A stretch of DNA of 64,000 nucleotides from Eleusine coracana subsp. coracana (Eukaryota > Streptophyta > Magnoliopsida > Poales > Poaceae). Position numbers and translations under genes: made by a program. Under the pieces are notes generated by a model. The model did not search any database, was not told where the DNA came from, and saw only the letters and a list, made by a program, of their open reading frames with translations. Positions 34,785 through 46,383 of the stretch are shown here, piece after piece. Location: contig CM064433.1 of NCBI GenBank assembly GCA_032690845.1, positions 42,654,658 to 42,718,657 of the forward strand, written 5' to 3'. The stretch's first letter is position 1; every line of letters starts with the position of its first letter.

Positions 34785-35175
34785 AGCCGATATGAGGTAC
34801 CACCATCCAGATGCACAATCAGCAGGGGCAACACTGGCAGGTTGCTGGTGACCGATGAGAAACATACGGTCTTAGAAAGCATATTCACCAGAAAAAGCAT
34901 ATTCCCCAGCAATGGTCCTTGCATAATTAAATCTCCATCGGTAGGTCACAACAGTGTAAATAATTAAACCTGCATCAGTAGGTCAGTACATATGCATGTG
35001 ATGACAAATTATAAAATTTATTGACGAGGACCAAGGGCAATTATTGATGCATGAAACACATCTTGCATATGAATAGAGGTACCACCAACCAGATGCACGG
35101 TCTAGGAAAGCATATTCACCAGAAGAATTGCAATGCCCTTACATAGTTAAATCTGTATCAGTAGGTAGGACAAAG
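34785..35175. repeat. Diverged tandem duplication upstream of the NLR
   Basis: The order 'GAGGTACCACCA.CCAGATGCAC', 'GAAAGCATATTCACCAGAA', 'TTAAATC..TATCAGTAGGT', 'TTTATTGAC..' and 'GATGCATGA' occurs from about 34791 and again from about 35078, offset by close to 290 bp. Internal indels are present. Confidence 0.65.
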
Positions 35176-35216
35176 TATAATATTTATTGACAAAGCGAAA
35201 GGGAAATTAGTGATGC

Positions 35217-35260
35217 ATGACACACATCTGTCCCGGTTCAAAAAAAATGACACACATCTG
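35217..35260. mobile_element. Micro-retroposon footprint 1
   Basis: A 14-bp direct repeat ATGACACACATCTG (35217-35230 and 35247-35260) flanks 16 bp reading TCCCGGTTCAAAAAAA. A short 3' end with an A-tail between long target duplications is the signature of severely 5'-truncated LINE-mediated insertion. Confidence 0.6.
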
Positions 35261-35941
35261 ACATATGTTATGGACAGATGAACTGACAATGACCAAAGGA
35301 AATCGATTTTTTTAACAGAACTGCTCCAGTCATAAACAAAATATTAACAGGTATCCAGGAAGGAGAGAGGTGCTACAATCAAGTTTGACTCAAGAGCATA
35401 TACAAACTTAGCCCAATGTTATGATTTAATAGTATTTTCATTGTAACCCAAATTATAAGAGCTACTAACACAAGTTAACATTCAATCATTCATCACATCC
35501 AACAAACGATGCCCAAGTTGAATGCCATGTGTGCTTATTCTAACTCATTTAATCACGAAAATCAAATAGCTTAGACCAACTACCAACCGCATCGAGTTTG
35601 ACATCTTCAGATCGGATCTGGGTGACTCTGTGTTTCGTGAAAAAATGCAGCCATAATTTGCCGCACCTAACCTGCTATTACTATATGACCCTAGTAGTTT
35701 TATATTCAGAAAACAAAAACTGATACATCTCAGAATAGGCAAACCTAGTGGAGCTTTGGTCATGACGCTGACGATTTTGTCGAATCCATCGTCAATTGCC
35801 GGAGCCCGCCATCGATTCCACCTGTAACTGACTCTGATATCCCACACGACCATGGCGCCTCATCGGCCCCGCACTGGGCTTTGACCTTCATCAATCCCAC
35901 ACGGCGAGCCCGCCGTCGAGCCACCCGCCGCTGGGCATGCA

Positions 35942-35995
35942 ACAGCCAAATCAATCATTTTTTTTTTTTTTGAGGGACAGCCAAATCAATCATTT
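35942..35995. mobile_element. Micro-retroposon footprint 2
   Basis: A 19-bp direct repeat ACAGCCAAATCAATCATTT (35942-35960 and 35977-35995) flanks a 16-bp insert of T11 plus GAGGG. On the minus strand this is CCCTC plus a poly(A) tail. The mechanism is probably the same as the footprint at 35217, in opposite orientation. Confidence 0.65.
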
Positions 35996-36439
35996 GTGAA
36001 CTGTAACCAAGAGCCGCTAAAGATAAGTCTGTACGTTTCCTAACGAAAGAAAGCTTGTGTTTCCTCTGAAAATAAAAAAGTATCAGTTATGACAGTACGA
36101 GGGAAACTTTTCGAGAACATTTTTTAGAAACATGCAGTGTTCACATGGGATTTTTTATGACGTAAAAGAAAGAGAGGATTTTTACGATGTAGAAGAAAGA
36201 GAGAGTGATAAGAGAAAAAATGGTTGTTTCAAGAGGCAGTCAACTCATACGCTAAATTTAGGCTTATAAGATATTTTATATACTATTGTATGAGCTATAG
36301 TTATCTTATAACTTATAAATATTTCAATTTTTATTCATAAATTAAAAGATTATAAAATTATTATGAGATAATTAAAATTACAATTTATTATAATGGTCTG
36401 ATAAACCGTCTCAAAATGACATGTCACTTATGAGACGGT

Positions 36440-37790
36440 TGTTGACACGAAAATCATCACGCGTGATCTGGGAGATCTATTTAGCTCCAGTGCAGGCTCA
36501 ATATAAGAAACCGGGACGTGCCAGTCGATTTTTCCTGTAAATTGACAAAGAGACAAATGATCAGAAGATGCAGGTCACTGGCCCAGGATAGCCCGATGAA
36601 GAAAGCCGATAGTCACTATTCGTGAGATCAGCCGATACAACTACTGGAATAAATAAAATAAGAGAAATTAAACTAACCGACTGATTATATCGGCTTATTG
36701 ACAAAATTTAATTGAGTAAAAGAAAATTAAATCATAGACGCCGATAAGGAATCGAGTTAACAGGCCAGAGTTGATACGACTACAGTATTCATAAAGCAAC
36801 TGGCCAAGTCGATGTGAGACCCCAGAGTTGATAGAGCTGAGTCGATAGTTCTACAATAAATACGCAGATTTACTCTGTCGATAGCGTTAGGTTGATAGAT
36901 CTAGTTAGCTGCTATTACAAATATGCTTCAAAATCATAAATCTATCTTATTTTAACAAAGGGGGCAAACGACTATCAAAGTAAATGATATAATCAATTTA
37001 AGCATCAGAAAGTCGATTGAACCGTGATAACCTATCTGCTAAACGTCCGATAGAAATCTATCGACTCTACCTATAAGCAGATCGAGTCTAACCCTATCAA
37101 CCCAGTAAGAGATCGAAATCGATGCAGTCTTACTGATTCAAACAGATCGAACTTAATCGAGACAGTGTTCGAACACGGTAGATAGAGCTAGATTTAACCT
37201 ATTTATAGATAAAATCGATTAAGTGACTCGAATAATAGATCTAAATTATACCGGTAGAACCTGCTAAAATCGCAATAGATCGGTTTCAACCAAGGCAGTA
37301 TTGCAATCAAAGTCGATAGAACAGGTACAAAAAATATCTAATTACCGGATAACTAGCAATCCTAACAATAACAACTAGAATATCAAATCAATAAGAAAGT
37401 AATAGTTGAGATTGATAGCATTACCGAGGTTGACTAATCCAAGTCTCTCGTCGATATCGGAGCCGATGCAGCCTACGTGAGACGAGGATTTTGTCGAGTA
37501 GAAAAGGTTGACGATGCGCCGAATTGTATTGAACAAAAGTGTTACCTTTTTTGTACAGATCATATTACACATTTATATCCCCATACAAGGGATTCTGACC
37601 CGACTTGGTCAGGACTCTTAAACAAACCGACTAGATTTATTTCTAAACTAAATTCAAACTAACCAAATAAACGAAGACAAAACCCTAATGGATCCACGTT
37701 ATTCTCTTCGGCCGTTGAGCTCCATTGACTTCGGCCGATTCCGACTCCACGCAGCTGACCATTGGGACCGGTCAAATTTCGGTGCCAACA
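36440..37790 (-). repeat. Element E 3' LTR
   Basis: TGTTGACACG to GGTGCCAACA on the plus strand, as expected for a TG..CA LTR. It directly follows target copy ACGGT (36435-36439). The PPT lies at about 37791-37803. Confidence 0.9.
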
Positions 37791-37888
37791 CATGCCCCCC
37801 GAGTCCAGGGTATGAAATCCTTCGTGCGCCGGATTCTATCTCCTTGTTTACCGTGCGTCTTTACCACAACCTACCGGTGTCCTGTCCT

Positions 37889-37895
37889 TATAAAT
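37889..37895 (+). promoter_or_regulatory. TATA box of the antisense gene in element E
   Basis: TATAAAT, about 100 bp inside the 3' LTR border and 142 bp upstream of the first ATG (38037) of the antisense gene. A pyrimidine-rich leader follows. This suggests the gene has its own promoter, separate from the LTR. Confidence 0.5.
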
Positions 37896-38036
37896 GCTTC
37901 TTCTTCCTCCTTTCATTTTCACCGAAGCCCCAACTTTTCCATCTTTTTCTCTCTCCTGCCCCACCAGCGTTCTTCTACTCCCGGGCCACCCTCAACCCAC
38001 AACATCAAAGAACATTACCGAGCTTAATCTTCAGTG

Positions 38037-40068
38037 ATGGCGACCCTAGAGAACGTTCCCGAGGTAATCCTTTCCTGCTTTTCTTCGCTCTTTAGGTCTT
38101 GTTAGATCCAATCTGCTAAGCTCTCCATTACTGCAACATTTTTATCTTCATGCTCGCTGTAATACCTTCCTTCTCATATGAACTAATAGCAAACATAACT
38201 ATTTAGCTCCCCTTTGTAATACTAGCTTTATTTTCTCCATATTAGGAACTCAAGAACCGGATCTGCATCCCTTCGGGCGTCGATCAGAATCATTTTTACT
38301 TAGGCTCTTGCAACGATTCTGATCCCACAGAACTCATCAATTGTGAACCCCATCGAATCCCCTTTAAATCTACTTTAGCGACCTCGAAGACATGGAAAAC
38401 TGTTTTTTAGATCATAGCCGTCATCAATTCCGGGTTGGAGAAACTGGTTTCATAGGGTCACCACTGCTCGTGCTAGCACCCTTCTAGACGCCCAAATTGA
38501 TATGGCACTGCCACTTTCGCTGGTCAACATGGCCAAGAACGAGCCAATACTAGCAGCGACATCTTATTTCTGGTCTGACGCTCTGAATGCTTTTCTTTTC
38601 CATGAAGGTCCAACGGCACCTTCCCTTATGGATGTGCTAATGTTAACTGGACTGAATGTTGATCAGTACTATGACCCCTTCCTTATCCAAAACACTCACA
38701 AAAATGGCAACTCAACACCAAAGGGGCGAATAGTTGGCCGAGATATATCGTAGCTCATAAAAAGACCGGATCAGTTTCCAATCGAGAACTATCCGCATTT
38801 CTGAATCTCTGGCTGGAGCACTTTATTTTCAGTGGATCATCTTGCATGCCTACCATCAATTTCCTGGTAATAGCCGACATATTAGCTGACGGCAAAAAGT
38901 TTCCCCTGGGCAAATTTCTCTTGGGCTCAGTATACCATCTCCTTCACCGTACTGCTATTAGCCTTCAAACCAACAAAACCATCGCAGCAGGAGGTCCATG
39001 GTGGTTCATACAATTATGGCTCAATGTCTATTATTCTCAGGCCATGAATTTAGCCCCTTTTTCGGACAACTCCTTCCCATCAACGAACGCTGCAAAAGAT
39101 GAAGAGATACTTACTCGTCGTTGCACATCTTTAGGTGAAGCTGCCATGGTAGTACCTGGAGGCCGCATGTCATTAGAAAATTTCAATATTTACTTTACCA
39201 TGTTCTACAATGGCATCCAAGTAGACAAGCGGATTTGGTTCCCCTATGATGATTTAGATTTTGAGAACCCTTCAAGTTTCCGCCCCGACAATCCTCTTCA
39301 AGATAGAGAATCAACACTCATCCTGGAGGCATGCATTAGACATGGCATCCTGCCTGTCGACTTCCATGGTGGGCAGCGCAGGACTCGCTCATATGAATTT
39401 TATAACCCATCAGTGATCGTCAGTCGGCTTGGCTTCGGACGTCTCCTAGCGGGTTCCTTCTTCTTTGGGCGACTCCGGGCCAGACAAGAACTCAAGAGCT
39501 CTCTGGAATACAGAAAGATCTATGATATGGCTTCAGAAATTCCAATGGGCAATCCAAAAACATCTAACTGCTTCCTTCTATCCAGAATATGTTCAGGGAC
39601 TGGTGGAGAGAATGGAGAAAACATCTTTTCTGCAATCAGCTGATCGACCACCTCATCGGCATTGAAGATGTAGTAAGTTTTTCTTTACTTAATATCTACA
39701 TAATTTTCATCCTGATAGACTTTCACATCCCACTCTCTCTTGACGCAAGATCCAGCTGCAACTCCTCCAACTATAAGCAACAGCGGAAGCCGATCTCATA
39801 CTGCCGAACGGCTAGAAATCCCAACATAGGCTGTGATGACCCAACACCTGCTCAAATCCTTAGCGGCCGAGGGTTGAAGGAAACAGTTCGAAAAGCAGTG
39901 GCCAAGAAACGAAAGAATGCCCCTTCGAATCCGTCGACTCAAGCTGCAGAACCACAGAAAAAAGCCAAACTTGCAACAACAGTATCGGCTCCAGCCACCT
40001 CCAGCGCAACTGCTCAAGTAATATATTTAACCCTCTTGCACGTATTTTATATTCACACCATACTGCTT
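38037..40068 (+). pseudogene. Antisense plant-mobile-domain (PMD/MAIN-like) gene, 5' part
   Basis: ATG 38037 begins a 9-codon first exon (to 38063) followed by GTAATCC. The next exon appears to start at 38246 after ATATTAG. The body carries PMD blocks: EPILAATSYFWSDALNAFLF near 38530-38590, then PSLMDVLMLTGLNV, GPWWFIQLWLNVYYSQA near 38994-39045 and DKRIWFPYDDLDF near 39225. PMD proteins (MAIN/MAIL in Arabidopsis) are nuclear factors linked to genome stability and transposon silencing, and are often carried by transposons. This copy is broken by a frameshift in a T6 run near 38405, an in-frame TAG near 38417, a TAG at 38751-38753, a shift before 38846 and another near 39600. Element D interrupts it at 40069, probably within an intron starting GTAATATATTT (about 40018). 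Confidence 0.75.
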
Positions 40069-42295
40069 TGAAAGTTGCCTAGAGTGGGGGGGGGGGGTGA
40101 ATAGGTAATCTAAAAATGTTGACCTGAAATCAACACTTAAAGCGGAATTAAACACTTCCGTCGTTCTTTGACGGAACTTCCATGATGACGGAAGTTCTAT
40201 CAGGATAACTGAAGTTCCTCGTTTTGGAGGTGAAAACACAATGAAATGCGGAAATATAAGAGGTACAAAGAAGCTACTTGAATAGAAGTGTTGTTGTTGC
40301 AGTGGAGAGCTCAGTTCCTGCAGGAGTTAGCAAGCAACACAACACACAAGTAGATCGAGCACAATATGTAGAGAAGAAATAAAAAGCTCCCGAAGAAGTT
40401 CTAGCACAAGGAGAAGCTACCAAAGGTTGCACACAAGAAAGAGCAGGTTTATCCACTTAGGAAAACAAGAACTACTACTCATGCAACCTATTGGAAATTA
40501 AAACAAGCTAGAACATAGACAATAATAAGAACAAGGGAGCACACAAGATTTATTTACCGGAGTTCAACTAACTTGCAACCAAGTTGTCTACCTCTCCGTT
40601 GAGCGATCCACCAAGGACCAGGTCTCTTTCAACCTTTGTACCTCTCCAAGCAATCACCAAGATCAAGCTTGGATGACCAAACAATCACTAAGATCCAGCC
40701 CGGTTCTCCACTAAGCTTGCTTCTTCCCTTACGGAGGTGAAGTCAACCTTTACAAACTTTCCCAAGACTCACCACAAGATTGGGAGCTCTAGGGTGACGC
40801 CTAGCCATCTAGGAATCTTCAATTCCAAGAGTAACAAATGCCTTATGGATGCTTGCTTTGAAACAATACTCAAGTGCTCAACTTCTCTCACAAAGAGACT
40901 CTTATCTCAACCCAACTCTCACAAAGCGATCAATCCTCACAAAGAGGAGCTGGGGAGAGTGCTAGAGGACTTTGAGAATGATATTTTCGTGGGGGAAGTC
41001 AGCAGCACTCAAAGGAGGGGAGAGAAGAGCTATTTATAGAGGAGTCTCAAAAACTAGCCGTTGGAGTGTATTTCAGTGACTGACAGAACTTCCTGAAGAC
41101 CCACAGAACTTCCATCATTTCAAAAAGAGCCGTTGCGTGGTAGGATTTCAACTGAGCTAGAGACGATGGAACTTCCGTGATGGACACCATGGAACTTCCA
41201 TCGCTCTCGGGTTTGCGACAGAGTGAAACTCTGGAACGACGGAACTTCTGATGGAACTTCTAACGAAACTTCTGTCACCCTCGAGTTGGCAGAGTTACTG
41301 GAATGTCTAGCGATGGAACTTCCGACGGAACTTTCGACGAAACTTCCTTCATTCCTAGGTTGGCTGTTTTTGGTTAATTTTGTGGCTATTTTGTTTCTCT
41401 TATCTCACTTGGGATTTTGTTGAGAATTGAGACTTTGCAAGCACCCATGTGACATCCCTCTTGATAAAGTGGCATGCCTAAACTCAAGATTAAATATAAA
41501 AGAAACTTACTTCAACTTGAGCTTGCATAATTGTGATTCTTGTCACTTAGCTTCACAAGGAGTTGCCACATGTATTTTTGTTCTAAGCGCCATCACCTAG
41601 AGCTTGTGACTTGGAGTATTTGAATCCTTACGATCAACTTCCATTTATACTCACAAGTCACTTAAGACCTTCAACATATTGATACTCCGAAGTACATGAC
41701 TCTTGTTGCTTGGTACATCGAGATTGAGCTTCACCTGCCCTTCACTACTGCTCCGGTCCCTTGGACTAAGCCTTGCTTGCCCTTCTCCTTTGCATGGTTC
41801 ATTGTGACCCGGTCATGCACAATTCTTCACCACTAAGCTAACTCAACTCACATACAACTTGTATTGTCATTAAGCCTTTGTTTGAAGATCTTCTTTATAT
41901 TGTTGATCACGTTGCTTGTAGTTATTCATTCATCTTGTAATTAACTTTGCACTTGATTCCTCTAAGTCTTGTTCTTGCAAAGACCTGATTGTTTATGAAA
42001 CCTCATTGTATTGATGATCAAGCTGCTCATGAGTGTCCCTTCATCATGTCATCATTTTTTTCTTCATCATACTTTGATTGTGTAGAAGCCTTGTCTTGTG
42101 AGACCAAATCAACTCATGAACTTTCATGTCTCATAACTAGAATCAATGTACAATCTCAATCATATTCATTTCAGCCATAGAGTGTACATCCAACATTTCA
42201 ATCCCTGCTCATACACTTAGAAAGAACCATTAGACCTTTAATCATGTTATCATTCAATACACCAAAAACCCACAAGGGGACTAGATGCACTTTCA
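40069..42295 (-). repeat. Element D 3' LTR
   Basis: 2227 bp. On the minus strand it runs TGAAAGTGCATCTAGTCCCC to CTCTAGGCAACTTTCA. TATA box CTATAAATA (plus strand 41031-41039). The sequence closely matches 48418-50622. Confidence 0.9.
41031..41345 (-). promoter_or_regulatory. U3 dyad cluster and TATA box, family D 3' LTR
   Basis: Copies of GACGGAACTTCCGTC-type dyads between 41088 and 41345, upstream (minus strand) of CTATAAATA. A second group lies near the LTR 3' end at about 40155-40210. Most copies here carry one or two substitutions, often C to T or G to A. Confidence 0.6.
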
Positions 42296-42936
42296 ATCTC
42301 CACCTTTTTGATGATTGATGACAACCTTGATTAAAGCGTATAAAAGATATTCAAAGAGCATTTTGAATGCAAACATATAGATGAGCTCCCCCTAAATATG
42401 TGCATATTGAATAAAATTCAAAAACTTGGCCTAAAATGCCATTTGCACATTTTCAAGTTGACATGAGAGTTCCACCTAGATGTGTGCATTCGTGGGATGC
42501 AAAAGGTGTGTGTGAGCAGATATCTCGTGATGCATATGCCAAGAAAGATACACAAAAATAAACTGAAAAGAAAGCATATATGTTGTCTAGCAAACACTAG
42601 ACCTCACATATTCACAATAAAGAACATTACATCATTACAATAATGCATCACATATTATCACAAGCAAGAAGGTTCTTAAAAACAGAGATAAAGAAAGGTT
42701 CACACACAAGTTCACACATTACACATTGTTCTCAAGTCCATGAGATGAAAGGAGACTTCTCCACCTGTGATGCCACTAAGTCTTGAGCAGTCTTGAGCTT
42801 GAGATTTAATATGATTTTCTCACCATGTAGCTTGAGCTTTAATCTACTTTTCTCTCCCCCTTTGTCATCTAGCACCAAAAAGTTTGAGATCAAGACATGA
42901 AGTCCAAGACACCTTCCTTCTTTGTTCATGTTATCT
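42296..42936 (-). other. Element D 3' interior with two polypurine tracts
   Basis: On the minus strand the PPT AAAAAGGTGGAGAT abuts the 3' LTR at 42296-42309. A second tract, TGACAAAGGGGGAGAGA, lies at about 42852-42868, just after the additional ORF. The rest is AT-rich and non-coding. Confidence 0.65.
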
Positions 42937-44600
42937 TTAATTTCGAGGTGGGTGAGAAAGAGTGGGTTGGTCTGATGTGGAATCTCCAGTACCACCAAAT
43001 TCATAGCTTTCATAGCCATTAAGGCTCATGTCACCAAAAATTTTAGAGGCGTAGTCATCGTGCTCAATGTTGATTATTTTCTCATCGCAAGGCTCTATGG
43101 GACTCTTAACACTTTCTGAACCAATAGGAGAGCAAGGATGCTCAAGTTCCAACTTGGTATGAATTTTCCTTGATTCTTTTGATGATGTTCTTTCTTTCCT
43201 GTCTTTCATGATATGCTCTCTCATCTACCTCAATCTGTTCCTTGTTTAGGCAAAATAGCATGTTCATGATTTTCCTCAGAGGATAGAAATGCTTGTCTTG
43301 TAGCTGCACACTGCCACTAGCGCTTATAGAAGGTGGTGCTTGGTGAGGAGGTGCCATTAGGTTGTGTGGGAGCTATAAATGACGGAAGTTCCGTTGTTGG
43401 ACGACGGAAGTTCCGTTGCTCTCTGTCTCAAGCGGAGACAAATCCAAAGAATGACGGAAGTTCCGTAAATGAATGACGGAAGTTCCGTCGCTTTCTGTCT
43501 TCAACTAACAGAGGCTTTCAGAAAATCAAAGCTTTTGGACAAGCACTATATTTATGAGGAAGTTATGGTTGTGTCCTTCTCTGGCTGTGGTAAAAATTGG
43601 ATTTTGTAACTCTGGTTAGCTCTCTCACACTTGAAAGTGACACCAGTGACTCTCGATCATGTATATGATATATGGTGCATATTCACAACTCTTGAAAGGT
43701 GCATATCCACAACTCTTCCGAAAGTAATTTGCAATGCCCTTAATCTTTTCCCATACACTAAGACAGGAGTGCCATGAGGAGGAGTAGAAGACATAGCAAC
43801 AAGAATATAGTTGTTATAAGAGGAATGGCTGTGTAGTCTTCATCCCTAGGTGTGATAGCCTTCCTGAATATCTTGTTGAGACAGGCATAGAATGTAAGTA
43901 AATTTGTAGCATATCCTTGACTGCCCTATTTTTTTCTTAAATACATGAAATTTATCCTTTCAAGTTTCAAAGTGGGGTAAGTATGAAGGTGTGAATGGTT
44001 AGCATCATTTCACCAAAATCCAAGAAGTCTAGCAAACTGAGCATATGTAAACTCATACCACTGTCCCTTTGTCATCCAATCAGATTTTCTGACATTTTCA
44101 TGCTCTTCAACACAATGATCTCATTGTTTTAATTCTCGTGAAATGCTAAAGTATCACTCACATTCTTGATTTTGCATTCAGTCACCAAAGTATTGAGAAT
44201 TGGGTCATCACTGGTATATAGGTAGTTCCTACCCACTGAGTAATAGACATTGCCTTGTATGATCATAGACTCATAGTAATCTTGCCGAAAGTAAGGCCAA
44301 AATCTGTGATCAGTTCCAACTTCTTTTGGAGTTAGCTTCAAGTTGATTGCTCTTATCTTCCTTATCTCTTCAAATTGCCCTTTGTAGTTTACTCTTGTTC
44401 TTCAAGAAAGATTAGAAGGTTCTGAGAACAAAGAAGCACTAAAGTTTCTGACTGCTGATGCTATAGGCTCATCCACAACAAATGTTTCAGAATCCTCATT
44501 TTCTTCTTCTTTCTGAATTTCTACATAAACCATTGCTGCACTAGTTGACTTAGCTTGTCCCCTCCCTTGATGATGGCCGTAGGAGGAGATGGAAGCCAAG
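42937..44600 (-). pseudogene. SIRE additional ORF (env-position protein), element D
   Basis: Broken frames on the minus strand retain the family's order. An N-terminal part (44402-44599) has an acidic patch EEENEDSE. A part at 44129-44341 has DHRFWPYFRQDYYESM, which matches RFWSHFHADFYSSAYLY of element A. Near 44000-44090, WMTKGQWYEFTYAQFARLLG parallels GERYTITYKRFASILGL of A. A C-terminal part (42937-43357) has a basic stretch and an acidic end. Dyads of the D family lie inside it at 43378-43495. At least four stops or shifts are present. Confidence 0.6.
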
Positions 44601-46383
44601 TTTAATCCTCTACATCATCACTAATAAAGGAGGTTTGATCATTGTCAACAGGTGCTATTACTTTCTCTTCTATGGTCATGTCTCTTCTCTAGGCAAGGAC
44701 CTCTTAGTTGTCTTTTTCTGCCTTTGATATTGAGAGGAATAAATCTGCTCTCTTCTTTCCATGTCATGCCTTCCCTTGTTTCCCTTGATGATTCCTTTTT
44801 TTTTTATTTCATCCATGTATACTGCCTCTAAAACTAATAGGGATGAATAATTCATAGAAAACAGCTAGATCAAAGAATGATGGATGGAGGACAGGTTGGA
44901 GGACCCTAATTCTGTGGGTGATGGAACTTCCATTACTTGAGCGACGGAAGTTCTGTCGCTCTCTAGTTCCAACAACATCTTAAATTCAAGGACGACAGAG
45001 GTTTTGGCAGGATTGGGTTAAACTTGAGAATTGTCAGTTTCTACTCCATTCTTTGTAATCATAGGTTCTTATCCATTTTCAATCTCCTTTCTTCTTATCT
45101 ATAGATATTATTTCCATATACATCCTTTGCACTTTCCTTTTTCATCTTTTTGCAAATCTTATTCAAAAAGGTGAGAGATTGAGAGATTTTGATCAATGTA
45201 GAGCAAGATTGGATTTTTGGACTTGAGATAGTTGATCTCACAAATTGTGGTTAGGCAACAATCAATCAATTTTAACTATAACCACAACTTGCTCGACATG
45301 ATCACAAGGATCAAGAACCAAAGATTTTCAAAAACCACAATTATAACAAGATAAAGGAATTTTATTTTGTTATGATTATTTTAAAACAAACTATCCTTGC
45401 TCACAAAGAGCATGCCATGACACAAGGTCATACACATACCAAGGCATAACCTATCACATGGGTTCTATATGCAAAGGAGCACAAAGTTGTAACTATAAGA
45501 CATACCTTTGCCATTAGATTGTTCTTCTCTTTTTCTTGTGAGGGAGCATTTATGCAGCTATGTACTCTTGCATGCTTTGTCAATGATCAAGTCAATACAT
45601 TGTCATATTTTGAATATGATAGATCTTGGGACTCATGATCGTCGAACGTCTCCAATATCATTAGTCATATCTACCACTTGTTTGGATGCACTTTCAATGC
45701 TTTCACAATGATAATAGTTCCACAAGCAATGTTATCCATATAAATGCTGCCCACATAATCACTTATAGAAAAATATTAGTTTCTCTTAACATAAGACATG
45801 GTGCGAATCTCCCCTTTAATGTGTGCACCATATCATTGAATAATATTCACATGTGCACACTCCTCAGTTATGATCATGAGGAGATTTAAACTATGTCTTA
45901 GTTAGGTATTAGATAAACAACTAGAATTTGAGATGTGTCAAGAGCCACTTACAACCCAAAATATATGTAGGAATTTTTCTCATGATAAGGAGAGGTTTGA
46001 AAGTTCAATGAAAAACTTGACTTATGGTCTTGAAATCTCTAGAGATCATCTCAATGAATTTTTGATTCATTTCTCCTTCCTTTTTTTGTGTATCTCTATT
46101 ATGGAGATATGACGGTCAAGCCATAGTGCTATCATGAACCACAGAAAGGGCGGTGACGGAATTTCCATCACTGAGGTGACAGAACTTCCGTCCCTCTCTG
46201 TTTTGGCTTTCTTGACTTCTTGTATGCTTGTAGCTCCTGAAAGATCAAAACAGATTTCTCCAAAGGAGACATTAATTGCATCTCTTTACATATGACATTC
46301 AAGTAATGTTCCTTGAGAGTGCTTCTTGAGTTATTACATGAACTTGTAAACACATTACAGCAGGAGTAAGGAACACAAGAGAG
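44601..46383 (-). other. Element D spacer between gag and additional ORF
   Basis: This is where pol would be. I find no protease, integrase, reverse transcriptase or RNase H motif. It carries two twin-dyad modules (about 44918-44966 and 46152-46192) and otherwise AT-rich sequence with short unsupported ORFs. Confidence 0.6.

Larger units (their letters stand above)
33245..36434. other. Upstream region of the NLR gene
   Basis: Mostly AT-rich. A GC-rich island at about 35760-35940 reads on the minus strand as a possible non-coding first exon ending CCACTAG before GTTTGCC (about 35746). This would need a ~2.5-kb leader intron and is a guess. Two retroposition footprints and a local duplication are listed separately. 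Around 36240-36434 lies palindromic AT-rich sequence, probably an old MITE, into which element E is inserted. Confidence 0.35.

Noticed and set aside
35231..35246. GGTTCAAA resembling a tRNA B box
   Set aside because: No A box or cloverleaf fits around it. It is the tiny insert between the 14-bp repeats.
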